Source: Sordaria brevicollis
Lineage: Eukaryota > Ascomycota > Sordariomycetes > Sordariales > Sordariaceae
NCBI GenBank assembly: GCA_033439795.1
Contig: JAUTDP010000010.1
Span: 1,736,001 to 1,800,000 of the forward strand
Reading direction: 5' to 3'
DNA: 64,000 nucleotides
In this document: positions 13,020 to 22,801 of the stretch, piece by piece
Layout: each line of letters opens with the position of its first letter
Position numbering within the stretch: position 1 is the first letter of the stretch
The notes under the pieces: generated by a model
Told to the model about the DNA's origin: nothing
The model's database searches: none
Seen by the model: only the letters and a program-made list of their open reading frames with translations
Made by a program: the position numbers and the translations under genes

Positions 13020-13588
13020 GTCGCAATGAATATGGCTGTTGTTCCAAAGAGATGTGAAAGCAATAATCAAGTACGATGGGGTTGAAAACAATGATTGACA
13101 TCGCCAACGATACAATCATGCAGCTTTTGATGACAGCGGTCTACAATCGCTGAAGCTTTACTGAACATGTACTCGATATGAAAACGACTGAAAGCTGAAT
13201 TAAGTCTTGAAGACACTTGGCTTGGGAAGGAAGGAGAGCAGATAGGCATAACATGCATACGAAACAGTTCGACGCACTCCGAAGCGCCGTAAGGTCGTCC
13301 GGATGGTTGCATTCGGGGCTGAGACGACTTCCCCCGCATGTTGAGCTTGACGCGCCCACGTTTTATTGGGTGGCTCAGCTGCGTAAGGCAAACCGCGAGG
13401 TTTTCGCATGGATAGGCAATGAGGCTGGAGACCAATTTGGAGGTGCGGCCACAGCTCGAGTTGCAGTTGGTCTTCCTCACAAATAGCCGCCGTCGCGCTG
13501 TGGCGATTATCGTATGTGATTTCCGTCTTGATTTTCTCAATTGCACCCTCCGATCACGAACGACTTCGTCCCATCAAATTCCAGCCAA
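13020..13588. promoter_or_regulatory. Divergent intergenic promoter region
   Basis: This 569-bp stretch separates two start codons pointing outward, the minus-strand gene at 13019 and the plus-strand gene at 13589, and must carry both promoters. It contains no convincing coding frame. A frame running leftward from 13115 and another running rightward from 13541 extend the two genes, but both begin at TTG and not ATG, so I assign this DNA to leader and promoter. Confidence 0.6.
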
Positions 13589-15271
13589 ATGACACAACAA
13601 ATACGGCCAGAGCTGTTCAAGGGAGTGACCAAGAAATCCAAGTACACGCGGTTTGACTATCAAAGGTACTCTGATAGCGTCCCGTCCGTGGTGCCTGTGG
13701 GACATGGGTCAATTGGGAAGGTTGAGGTCGATTGCCGATTCCTGTTCTCCAAGTCGAAATGGGGACACATGGGGTTGGACATGGGAAACGACTTGGCGAA
13801 ATTCCCGGCCGGAATCCTCTATCTTGATATGGTTTTCCGGCAACCTCAAGACTGCAAACTTCAGTCAGCAACAGTAGCTGTGACGTTGGGGAAGGACGAG
13901 GACGGAGCTGGGCAAGAGGAGATACCTATATCAATGACCGAATTTTATGGCCCAGGGCAACTGCGTGGACCCAGACAATCGGTACAAAGTAAGCGCGTGA
14001 GACAGTTTATGCCACACGTGGAGGTCCTCGGCTACGGAGCTGGCGGCGCCGGTATCTCGACAGAAGAAACCCGACACATCACCGACAGATGGGGATTTTC
14101 CGGCCATCTCCGGTGTGCTCCTGGCTCCCTCACTTATAACCGACTTGAGTGGGATCTCGATGAGAGCTTTCTTGAGGAGCGGCCATCGCATGGCAACGTC
14201 TTCCATACAGCGTTCGCTATCGGTCACAATGCTAAAGCCTTCCACATGACGGTGGAAGTCAAAGGCAAGCTGGCAAGGAAAAGGGACCAATTCAAACATA
14301 CCATGAACAGGCTCAAATTTGGCGGTGTTAGAGCAAGGCCTCATGATACTGCGGCTGTCAAGTTTCAATGGAGCCACGGATACTCGCCATCCATGTGGCT
14401 CGACAGCATAGCCCAGGGACTTCCGTACGCTATGGAGGAGGAAAACATGCGCAGCGTTCCAATCGAAGTCCCGGAGCCACAACCAGCTTTCTTCCGTCCA
14501 GTCATGAATTCCGACCCAACAACCAACCCGACAACTAGCGCTATATCACCTCAGCGTCAAAACGACGAAGCTGCACCGGCGACCCATGACGGCACTAGCG
14601 ATCACATGATGTTTTCGCAACTGCAGACAACGGCACGGCCGCAGCTGACGGGACTTTCCCGTGCCCTCCCACACCTAACCCCGTCGACACCTGAAAATAT
14701 GGCCAGGGCGGCTGGATTCGAGCTGGACTTGACTTCCGCAACGCCCCAGCAGTTAGAGAGCCCTTTAAGCCTCCAAAGATCGGAGATCTCGAGTGGCACA
14801 ACACTGGTCGAGAGCAGCCAAGAAAGTGAGAGCGGGGAGGAATCCGGTCCGACTCATAGAATGACAAGCAGGAGTATGTGTACTCAGCTTGAGCGATTGA
14901 GAACGGGAGACTGCTCAAGCAAGGGAATCAAGAGGAAGGAAGTGAAGTTCTCAAATAGTGAGCCAACGATGAAGGCAGGATTTATCGTGGGTCTCATTTG
15001 TTGGCTGCAGGGTGGTCTCACGGTGTGGGATCTCTTCGCAGCAATGCTTGGATTTGTTGCCTACCCGGATCCTTCAGCATGGCCTCGAGACCAGCGTGGT
15101 TCAGAGACCCCGGAAGTTCTAGCAAGAGGCGAAGACCGGAAGATAGAAGCCCCCGCTTGGAGCAAAAAGCCGTGGTTGGAAGATCTCGACGGAGATACAG
15201 CCGTCATGGTCCAAAATGGAACAGAGCAAACATTTGGGGGGAAGAAGGATGAGTGGGAATGCAGGTACTGA
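13589..15271 (+). CDS. Uncharacterised ascomycete protein with C-terminal hydrophobic segment, 560 aa
   Basis: Single exon. The first ATG of the frame is 13589 (protein begins MTQQIRPELF); the open frame extends 16 codons further upstream but without an ATG. Residues about 1-280 look folded: a mixed alpha/beta pattern rich in Trp, Gly and aromatic residues, with segments such as 'CRFLFSKSKWGHMGLDMG', 'GILYLDMVFRQP' and 'KFQWSHGYSPSMW'. Residues about 300-460 are Ser/Thr/Pro/Gln-rich and probably disordered. A hydrophobic stretch at about 472-500 (GFIVGLICWL...AAMLGFVAY) could be a membrane anchor, followed by about 60 polar residues. I do not recognise the family. The pattern resembles fungus-specific proteins found near secondary metabolism or heterokaryon loci, but nothing here proves that. 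The downstream flank is transposon. Confidence 0.75.
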   Translation: MTQQIRPELFKGVTKKSKYTRFDYQRYSDSVPSVVPVGHGSIGKVEVDCRFLFSKSKWGHMGLDMGNDLAKFPAGILYLDMVFRQPQDCKLQSATVAVTLGKDEDGAGQEEIPISMTEFYGPGQLRGPRQSVQSKRVRQFMPHVEVLGYGAGGAGISTEETRHITDRWGFSGHLRCAPGSLTYNRLEWDLDESFLEERPSHGNVFHTAFAIGHNAKAFHMTVEVKGKLARKRDQFKHTMNRLKFGGVRARPHDTAAVKFQWSHGYSPSMWLDSIAQGLPYAMEEENMRSVPIEVPEPQPAFFRPVMNSDPTTNPTTSAISPQRQNDEAAPATHDGTSDHMMFSQLQTTARPQLTGLSRALPHLTPSTPENMARAAGFELDLTSATPQQLESPLSLQRSEISSGTTLVESSQESESGEESGPTHRMTSRSMCTQLERLRTGDCSSKGIKRKEVKFSNSEPTMKAGFIVGLICWLQGGLTVWDLFAAMLGFVAYPDPSAWPRDQRGSETPEVLARGEDRKIEAPAWSKKPWLEDLDGDTAVMVQNGTEQTFGGKKDEWECRY

Positions 15272-15449
15272 AGGTCATGGGATATGAGCGGCAGAAAAAA
15301 AAAGAGGACAGGCGTTTTGGTGAGTTTAAGTGAAGGCAACGGCATAAGCCGTTAAGGAAAAGCAGATAGGCTCAATTTTGTGGAATGGAGCTGCGGTGAG
15401 AGGGGGCCAAAATGTGATGAACTTGTCGTTCCCTTCGTTTGTCTGAATA

Positions 15450-15536
15450 CTCGTCAGGTCTGCAAAACCGACCCCATGACTAGCGGGGAGCCCCCTAGTC
15501 AGGGACAGCGAATCGTACATGACCAGCGATTCGTAC
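15450..15536 (+). repeat. Left terminal inverted repeat of Fot1-type element 1
   Basis: 87 bp starting CTCGTCAGGTCTGCAAAACC, adjacent to a TA. It matches the reverse complement of 18665-18751 with four differences. In each, this copy has C where the reverse complement of the right copy has T, and three of the four sit in CpA, the RIP context. The sequence is GC-rich and essentially unmutated. Confidence 0.92.
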
Positions 15537-16899
15537 CGAACGGGGTACATCCCCTGCCCGCAATTTAACTAATACATACAAGTAGTCCATGCGGAGCCAA
15601 TAATTTTTTATAATAATATATCCGTTTTTTTTAGGCGTATGCAAAATCGCTGAAGGGAGCTATATATACAATAATATATAAAAATATTATTATTTTCAAT
15701 ATATATAACTCTAACGTTATTACTATAATTGTTCAACCTCTTTATATTTAAAATCCTTATATCCGTCAATATTATTACCTTTACTCCTATTTCCCTCCTC
15801 CTCCTCTTCCTCCTCTTCCTCCTCCTCTTCCTCCTTTTCGTCGTCGTCGTTAGGAATAACCTCATCCTCGTAGTTAATATATTATTAATCTTCCTTATTA
15901 ATTTATACTATACGCCTATCGTTAGGATATTATTAATTTAAATTTTATTATAAATTAATATATTTATTATCCTTAACTACTTTAACCTCTTATTCCTTAT
16001 CCTTTATTAACGGTATACCCTTATTAATTAGCCAAAATATAATAATATCGTTGGCTACCTTCTTTCTTACTTTATTAAATACCTATAGAATACGAAGTTT
16101 AGGTAGATTATTAAGTAATTATTAATATAAAGGCAATATAACGTTATATATAATACGACTATAGTCTATTATAAATTTAGACTATAATCTTTTTACTTCG
16201 TTATTTATAACCTTTTACTATTTAATTTAATAGTAATTCTAACGCTTTACCCTCTCTTTACGATATTTACTAACAAATTAATTAAAATTTATAAAACGCT
16301 TAATATAAAATTTAATATACTCTTATATCTATTTATATAGAGTCTTTAATAAATATAATCGTAAACGTTTATTAATTATTTATACCTTTTAAATAATAAT
16401 AAAGCCGCTAATCTATTTACGTAAAGTACTTTATTCTTATTAGAATTTACAATTATAAATATACTCCTCCTCCTTTTTATTAAGCGTTAAACGCTAATAT
16501 TTATTAATAATAGTACGTAAACGACCGTTATTAATAATAATTATACTATTACGTTATAATAAACGGTTAATATTATAAAAATTGTATAATACTTCCTCAA
16601 TTGCATTATCCTTCCGTTTACGCTTAAATTCGATTTTATATATTATTAATAAGGTTAATATTCTATTAGCCTTATCCCGTTTAATAAATACGTATATAAA
16701 TATTAATAATAATGGATAATTACTTTTAATTACCGACGAAAGTCGTTAATTAATATAATTATTATATTTTTAAATAGTTAGTAAATTTAACGTGGGTATT
16801 ATTATATTACTTTAATTTGCAATGGGTTGGTTGGAGCGTTTAAGAATAGAGGGTATTATAATAATAGGGAGTTTACGAGTAGGTTAGGGATTAGTAAAT

Positions 16900-18350
16900 A
16901 AAAATGGATTATTTAAATTAATATTAAGTATACGAAAATTAAATTCGTTATCCAATTCTAAATTAATCTCTTCCTATTTAATAAAACGCGTAATATAACC
17001 GCGCTACTATATTATATATTCTTCGTTAATTAATAAAGTTAACGGATTACGAAGGTTTAAAAGAATTAATTCGGGGTTAAATAGGAATAGGCTTATTCTT
17101 TTCTAAATAAACTTAATATTCTTAACTTTAAATACTTTTCTACGTACCTATTTTAAGCTATTAAAAAAATCTAGCTTATTATAATCTATATTATTAAATA
17201 ATATCCTTTTACGAATATTAACCTAATAAAAATACTTATATATTTAGAAAATACTAATATCGAAAGGCTATAAGAAATACGTTAAATATAGGGGTAGTAA
17301 AAATAGAATAACGTTATTTTATTAATAAAATTCGTAAAATTTAATTATATAATAGCTATTATAATTATCCAATATTAAAATTCGCTTCTCTTCCTTATTA
17401 ATAGGTTATAAATACTCTTCCTAGTATTTAAACTAATTTAACGTATATAAATTATTAATATACCTTCGTAGGGAGGCGGCGATTACTATTTTATCGTCGA
17501 GGGAATTATCGATATACTTATACGTAATATTGACGTTAGGAAGTAAAACGAATAGAAGTATAATTCGATTAAATATTAATATAGCCTCCAAAATAATAAT
17601 TAAAATTCGCTAATTTAAATTAACGGACTATATTTCTAATATCTCCTTATAAATCTATACTATATAGACTTTATTAGAAATTCCAACCCTAAATCCAAAC
17701 TCATCCCTATTCTATATATTATCCGGCTTAATTTAGTACTTTTTAAAGGTTTTATAAAATAATTAAAAAATTTCCTCTATATTTATACGAATTTATAATG
17801 CCTTTCGAACCTATACTATGGATTTAATACGTACGGTATAAAATTCTCCCCTCTTAAAGTAGCGCCGAATTTATTTAATAAAGGTTCGAGGTATAAGGGT
17901 ATTTTCATTATTATTATCGCGGTTTATACGTATTAAAGCAATAGTAATTAACGTTAAACGTTGGGGATTTATTTCGATTCCTATAGAATATTATTATTAT
18001 ATATAATAAAGAGACTATATTATTAGTATTAACTAACGGATATTTGTACATTCATCCAAATATATATAGCGAAATCCTCTTCTTTAATAAATAGGGTATT
18101 TAACCCCCTATTACTCTCTTATAATTACGCGCCCTTATAACGATTAATTACCCTTCTATATAGCGTATAGAATACTTTCGCTACGTTTACTATACTTTTG
18201 TATATCCTTTATTTGAACGTACGTACAGTAATTAGAATTCTATTCTCTATAGGTAATGCTTCCTATACGTTATTAATAATATCTTTAATATTAGAAGGGA
18301 TTTTATCGAAGTACGGATTAGGGTTTAAATAAGTAGTAGCGGATACGCTA
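16900..18350 (-). pseudogene. RIP-destroyed Fot1/pogo transposase of element 1
   Basis: Read on the minus strand, a continuous but stop-riddled frame shows the Fot1/pogo DDE landmarks. An N-terminal helix-turn-helix-like segment lies near 18130-18300. The second catalytic block is near 17335-17385 (LILDNYNSYYIIKF, where intact relatives have D-x-H-x-S-H). Just downstream come 'LPLYLTYFL.PFDISIF...KYFY', matching the family's LPPHTSH-LQPLDVxxFxPLK block, and 'LFNPELIL' at about 17036-17093. Most stops fall where relatives have Gln or Trp, as RIP predicts. The product cannot be functional. Limits are approximate because I read the frame by eye. Confidence 0.8.
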
Positions 18351-18664
18351 GGCGAAGGAGATATAATAACGTTAATAGAGGTTACAATGCAATATAGCGT
18401 TTAAAAAATAGGGCGGTAATAAAAGAGGTTACGCAAAATTATTTAAATTCGATTAAAGTTAATTGAACGTAAAAATAAAATAATAATCAATTATTATTAT
18501 TAATATAATAGAATTGAATAGGTTAGTATAAAAGTGTAATATACTAGGTAGTGCGGGGAAGCGGTGTAAAAAAGGCGGCTTACATTTAAAAAAATATGCA
18601 ATTATTTTGGAATACTATGAAATGCTAGCAAATTTGCGGGTGTAGGATATACCCTAAGATTTTA

Positions 18665-18751
18665 GTACGAATCGCTGGTCATATACGATTCGCTATCCCT
18701 GACTAGGGGGCTCCCCGCTAGTCATGGGGTCGGTTTTGCAAACCTAACGAG
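18665..18751 (-). repeat. Right terminal inverted repeat of Fot1-type element 1
   Basis: Reverse complement partner of 15450-15536, followed immediately by the TA duplication at 18752-18753. It carries three CpA-to-TpA changes relative to the left copy, so it was lightly touched by RIP, unlike the DNA just inside it. Confidence 0.92.
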
Positions 18752-18753
18752 TA

Positions 18754-18770
18754 CTCGTCAGGTTTGCAAA
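18754..18770 (+). repeat. 17-bp remnant of a second element-1 terminus
   Basis: Directly after the TA that ends element 1, the sequence CTCGTCAGGTTTGCAAA repeats the first 17 bases of the element's left TIR (one C/T difference) and then diverges. It is either the broken end of an older copy or a footprint. Its TA is shared with element 1's target duplication. Confidence 0.7.
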
Positions 18771-18936
18771 TTCAGTGCTTTACCCAGGTTCAACGCTGAC
18801 CTCGTGACCACAGCACCTGATTCTACTGTACGTGCACTGACCATCCCAGACATGATAGTACGCATTACCCTAACCCTGCAACTCTATTCATGAGCCGGCT
18901 TGGCCTCAACTTATCGTGAACGATAGGAGGCACTGC
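18771..18936. other. Short non-RIP spacer between two DNA transposons
   Basis: About 166 bp of ordinary-composition DNA with intact CpA sites and no coding potential. It is probably original host DNA left between the two insertions. Confidence 0.6.
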
Positions 18937-18938
18937 TA

Positions 18939-19032
18939 CCCGTGCCACGCCCCCACTTTTTTGGGCACTCGAAACTCGCACCCCCTAAAGTGGGTGCTCA
19001 CGGCCAGTACGGCCAACCCACCACAACGGCCA
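18939..19032 (+). repeat. Left TIR of Fot1-type element 2
   Basis: 94 bp, GC-rich, with many intact CpA dinucleotides, adjacent to TA. Its mirror copy is 20976-21069 with one C/T difference. Confidence 0.93.
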
Positions 19033-19130
19033 GATCGTAACAATTTCGAATTTCCTAACAACCTCTTTTTTTTTATATTATTAATAATAATACTACAACC
19101 TCGTTTTCAATTAATAATTATTAGATTTAC

Positions 19131-20870
19131 AATGGAAGCACGTTTATAACGAGCGTTCGATTTCTACGAAGAAAATCCCAACGTTCCGGTAATTATATTG
19201 TATAAAATATTCGAAGTGCCCCGCAAGCGCCTCCGCAATTATATTTAAGGTATCCCTCCTAAAAAAGGCCTCTCTACGTATAATATTAAATTTACGGCTA
19301 GTAAAGAGAAGACTTTATACAATTATATCGACCGTTTCGATAGAATTAATTTCGTTATATAGCTAAAATATATTTAAAACGCTATAAATTATTTACTTTA
19401 ATTTAAACTTTTTAAATAGGAGTTCGAAATTATAGGTAATAACTTACCCCGTATTAATTACAATTAAGCGTCCCGATGTATTAAACGTTACGAATATTCT
19501 AAAATTAAATAGAAAAAAATAAATAATATTAAAAAGAATAACGAAAACGTAATAAAAGTAAACCGCCTTTTTAATATCGTTTTTAAGCAAAATCGCTAAT
19601 AATTAATATAATAGGTAGCGGTATACTTCGAAAAATTTTATAACGTTATTTAATAAAAAGGCTTCTTCCCGTTGAATATTTAGAATATAAACGAAATAAG
19701 TTTCTATATTAATATAAGAAAAGATTAAATCGTTATTACTAAGCGGAAATGTATATACTACTTCGCTATCTTAGAAAATCGAAAATTAATTACCTATATT
19801 AAAGTTATTTTAGCGTTTAGAGAATATTACTTTATTTTTATAATTTTTATTAATTAATTATATATATTAAATTAATATGAAATATTAAAATTAAATTTAC
19901 GTATAATTATCGCAATAGTATTAATAGGGTATTCGAACGATTAATTATCTTTTAAATAATTAAAGTATTAGGACGAATATTTTAAAAAGCTTTAATAAAG
20001 TAAGAAACGGTTATTTATATTCAATAATTATAACTCCTACTATATTGAAGAATTTCTTTAATATTATAATAACCGTAATATTATAATATTTAATCTATTT
20101 CCCTACCTTATTTATTTATTTCAACTTCTCGATATAGTAGTCTTTTAACCTCTTAAATACTATTACTCTTAAATATTTAATATATTAATTCGTAATAATT
20201 ATATTAATATTACTAAATTGGATTTCCTAAGTATTATAGAGGGTATAAAGAATAACGCATTCAAATAATCGATAATTAAATTTGGATTTAAAAAAACAAA
20301 TATTTATCTATTTAATCTACAAATAAATAAGCACCCCCCTCTCTAGCTATCTAATACCTTTTTTAATATATATTTAATAATTTATATAATAATAATAAAT
20401 TATATTCGGACCGCTTTAAGATTATATAACGTAATATATACCCTCCCCCCTATTAGGACCTTCGACTTCTTTTACGCCGTTTTAAATACTAAATAACCTT
20501 CGCTAAATAAATAAAGCGGCTAATAAACTATATAATATTATAAAAGAACGAGATTTATCCTTATTATTCAAAAAGATGGTATTAAATTTTATTAAGGGTA
20601 GTAAGGTTATTACCGCGGAATTAATATAAATTAAACGCGACCTAGGTAGAACCTAATATATTAAAGCCGTAAAACGTCGGCGCAAAATATACGGTGGTCG
20701 ATTAATACAATTTGGTAGTATTTTAAAAGTTTTTGATAGCCGAATTATAATATTTAAACGAATTGATAATAACCTTTGTACTACTTATAAGAAAGTCGAT
20801 AAAGCGAATTAATAATATTAAAATAAGGTAAAAAAATAGGGATTTAAAGCGGTAAAATTATTTAGAAAGT
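19131..20870 (+). pseudogene. RIP-destroyed Fot1/pogo transposase of element 2
   Basis: The frame opens at an ATG (19131, protein MEARL) and continues with a recognisable N-terminal helix-turn-helix: 'RAFDFYEENPNVP', 'LYKIFEVPRKRLRNYI', then 'ASKEKTLYNYIDRFDRI'. This matches the psq/CENP-B-type start of Fot1 transposases. Further down come 'NINEISFYINIRKD', the relic of the first catalytic block (near 19690), 'FNNYNSYYIEEF' for the second (near 20020) and 'LFPYLIYLFQLLDIVVF.PLKYYYS' for the LPPHTSH/LQPLD block. More than twenty in-frame stops, mostly TAA/TAG at expected Gln or Trp, make it inactive. The end is approximate. Confidence 0.82.
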
Positions 20871-20975
20871 GGCGGAAGGAGGGTAAGCTAAAGCCTTTTG
20901 AAGTATTCAAACCGGGCTATCGAATTTATGGAATCTAATTAGATTGATTAATATAACCTCATTTTTATTAGAATG

Positions 20976-21069
20976 TGGCCGTTGTAGTGGGTTGGCCGTA
21001 CTGGCCGTGAGCACCCACTTTAGGGGGTGCGAGTTTCGAGTGCCCAAAAAAGTGGGGGCGTGGCACGGG
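20976..21069 (-). repeat. Right TIR of Fot1-type element 2
   Basis: Reverse complement partner of 18939-19032, ending at the TA 21070-21071. It lies only about 420 bp upstream of the COG8 start codon. Confidence 0.93.
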
Positions 21070-21071
21070 TA

Positions 21072-21487
21072 ACACTCTTACAAACCTCTTGTCGCCGACA
21101 AGCCTACTACCAACCCAACATATCACTTTTTTAAGGGGAAAAAAAAAGGAAAAGAAAGAAGGAACTACATTAGACAATACTGGCTGCTTGCACTCAGTTG
21201 TTGATTAATTTTGAGTCGAGGTTAGGACCTCATGTATGGAATTCTCAAACCATTGCTAACACCCGACTCTTTTGAGGTTGTTTGACCGTATCTCACATCC
21301 ACATCTTTACAGGGGGCTCGCAGCACCGTTCTTGAGTGGCCGACCGTCATCCCTACGAGGTTCCTACATATCCAAACGACCACCAAAAAAGAAACTGTGA
21401 AGTCGCGCGAGCGTGCGACATGGGAGAGAGCCACTTATCCTGAAAACCCATCCTCAGAGATCCAATTGCGCGTCAAACCAGTCAGAT
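21072..21487 (+). promoter_or_regulatory. Promoter and leader of COG8
   Basis: All the unique DNA left between the transposon end and the COG8 start is about 416 bp. It holds a purine-rich stretch (21135-21165) and an in-frame upstream ATG at 21413 that would add 25 Arg/Pro/Ser-rich residues. The composition returns to normal immediately after the TIR. Confidence 0.5.
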
Positions 21488-22801
21488 ATGGCAGACCTCC
21501 TTTACGACCTGCTGTGCCCTCCCTCAGGGGACCCATCTTCGAGGCCGGCCCCCGATCCAAGCTCACTCGAGTATCTCACCAGTCTCTCATCACAACCTCT
21601 CACAGCACTGGAGACAACAGAACCACAGGCCCTCGCCCAGACATCACATGGTCTTCTGCTCTCAATCCAGGCTCTTTCCAAAAAGTCTCACAAACAAGTT
21701 ATCGAGTCGGCAACCCACCACTCGACCCTCCGTACCAGCCTACCGGCCCTTGCCGCCAGCACCGCCGATCTACGACATTCCATCCCCAGACTCGATCATG
21801 AAGCCGTCCGCTTTTCAACCAACTACAGCAAGTCCAGCGAGAGTGATGTCCTTCTCCGGCGGAAAAAGGCGCTCTTGCTTTCTCGAAATGTTGAGCGGCT
21901 CGTCGACGTGCTGGAGCTACCCAACCTTCTCTCAACAGCCATCTCCACCGCTCCCGTCAACTACTCATCTGCCCTCGACTTGAACGGCCACATCAGACGT
22001 TTGCATTCCCTCTATCCAGACTCACCACTCGTCACATCCATTGCCGCACAGGCCGATGAGGCCATGCGCACCATGGCCGCCAATCTGATCCAAAGTCTCA
22101 AGTCGCCAGGCCTCAAACTGGCTGCTTCGCTACGCACAATCAGCTGGCTCCGCCGCGTCTTACCCGACCTAGAAGCTGCCGGCACGAGCAAGGGACATGA
22201 CTCTCAGGAAAGGGTATTGGGCGCCCTCTTCTTGGTCTGCCGACTAGCGACGTTGGTCAATATGCTCGATGCCCTTGAACCACTACGGGACTTGGCCGAC
22301 CAGGAGAAGGCACGGCAAAAGGCGATTGGAAGCGGAAACGCATGGTCAGGCGGACAGCAAACGGAGCGGTACCTCAAACGGTACATCGAGATCTTCCGTG
22401 AGCAGAGTTTCGCGATTGTGAGTATGTTTAGGAGCATATTCCCTCCTGCTGCCACACCTGGGAATGGAAATGAGGGTTCGGATGATCCATCGAAGCTACA
22501 AGATGCGTTGGAGCCAATGCCGGCTGCGTTGGCGACGTTTCCGCTGCATCTGGTGGATATGCTGTTGGAGACGCTGAGGTTGTATCTGCCAACGGTGAAA
22601 GACCAGGCATCAAGGGATAGTCTTCTGACCCAAGTACTATACTGTGCCGGCAGCTTGGGACGACTTGGAGGTGACTTTGGGTTGTTCTTGGCGAATTTGG
22701 ATCTTGGGCCGGAAGCGGAGGAGGAGTGGGTGGAAGTTGTCAAGAGACATCGGGCTCTAGCTGGGAGACTGGAGTCGATCGTTGGCGACCAGAAGAAGTA
22801 A
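21488..22801 (+). CDS. cog8: Conserved oligomeric Golgi complex subunit 8 (Dor1 family), 437 aa
   Basis: Single exon. I chose ATG 21488 (MADLLYDLL) over the in-frame ATG at 21413 because relatives begin close to this motif. The N-terminal 330 residues match the Dor1-like domain: an 'EYLTSLSSQPLTAL' segment, helices with 'ALLLSRNVERLVDVLELPNLL', 'LNGHIRRLHSLYPDSPLV', and the very typical 'GALFLVCRLATLVNMLDALEPLRDLADQEK' and 'TERYLKRYIEIFREQSFAIVSMFRSIFP'. COG8 is a lobe B subunit of the COG tether, which captures recycling vesicles inside the Golgi and so maintains glycosylation enzymes. At 437 residues it is shorter than yeast or human COG8 (about 600); the missing part would be the variable C-terminus. 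Its promoter abuts a RIP-degraded transposon. Confidence 0.9.
   Translation: MADLLYDLLCPPSGDPSSRPAPDPSSLEYLTSLSSQPLTALETTEPQALAQTSHGLLLSIQALSKKSHKQVIESATHHSTLRTSLPALAASTADLRHSIPRLDHEAVRFSTNYSKSSESDVLLRRKKALLLSRNVERLVDVLELPNLLSTAISTAPVNYSSALDLNGHIRRLHSLYPDSPLVTSIAAQADEAMRTMAANLIQSLKSPGLKLAASLRTISWLRRVLPDLEAAGTSKGHDSQERVLGALFLVCRLATLVNMLDALEPLRDLADQEKARQKAIGSGNAWSGGQQTERYLKRYIEIFREQSFAIVSMFRSIFPPAATPGNGNEGSDDPSKLQDALEPMPAALATFPLHLVDMLLETLRLYLPTVKDQASRDSLLTQVLYCAGSLGRLGGDFGLFLANLDLGPEAEEEWVEVVKRHRALAGRLESIVGDQKK

Larger units (their letters stand above)
15450..18751 (-). mobile_element. Fot1/pogo-type DNA transposon, RIP-degraded, 3302 bp
   Basis: The element is bounded by inverted repeats of at least 87 bp (15450-15536 and 18665-18751, 83/87 identical by eye) and by TA target duplications at 15448-15449 and 18752-18753, as expected for Tc1/mariner/pogo elements. 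Weaker inverted similarity continues about 40 bp inward. The interior is A+T-saturated with a decayed transposase on the minus strand. At 3.3 kb it is long for the Fot1 class (usually about 1.8-2.1 kb). A CTC/TCC-rich tract at about 15785-15850 reads as a Glu/Asp-rich run on the minus strand, suggesting a C-terminal extension or a second frame. The TIRs keep CpA sites while the interior has lost almost all of them. Confidence 0.9.
18939..21069 (+). mobile_element. Second Fot1/pogo-type DNA transposon, RIP-degraded, 2131 bp
   Basis: Inverted repeats of 94 bp (18939-19032 and 20976-21069, 93/94 identical by eye) begin CCCGTGCCACGCCCCCAC and are flanked by TA at 18937-18938 and 21070-21071. The size and the single plus-strand transposase frame are normal for the Fot1 class. 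The TIRs differ completely from those of element 1, so this is another family. The change from GC-rich TIR to A+T-saturated interior is abrupt, within about 30 bp at each end. Confidence 0.93.

Noticed and set aside
12999..13115. Upstream extension of the large minus-strand gene to 13115
   Set aside because: The codon at 13115 is TTG; the first ATG in frame is 13019 and has better context.
13541..13588. Upstream start of the 560-residue protein at 13541
   Set aside because: The codon is TTG; the first ATG is 13589.
15600..18650. A+T-rich DNA as a centromere, mitochondrial insertion or native low-GC gene region
   Set aside because: It contains transposase relics with RIP-type stops and is bounded by TIRs, so a mutated transposon explains it.
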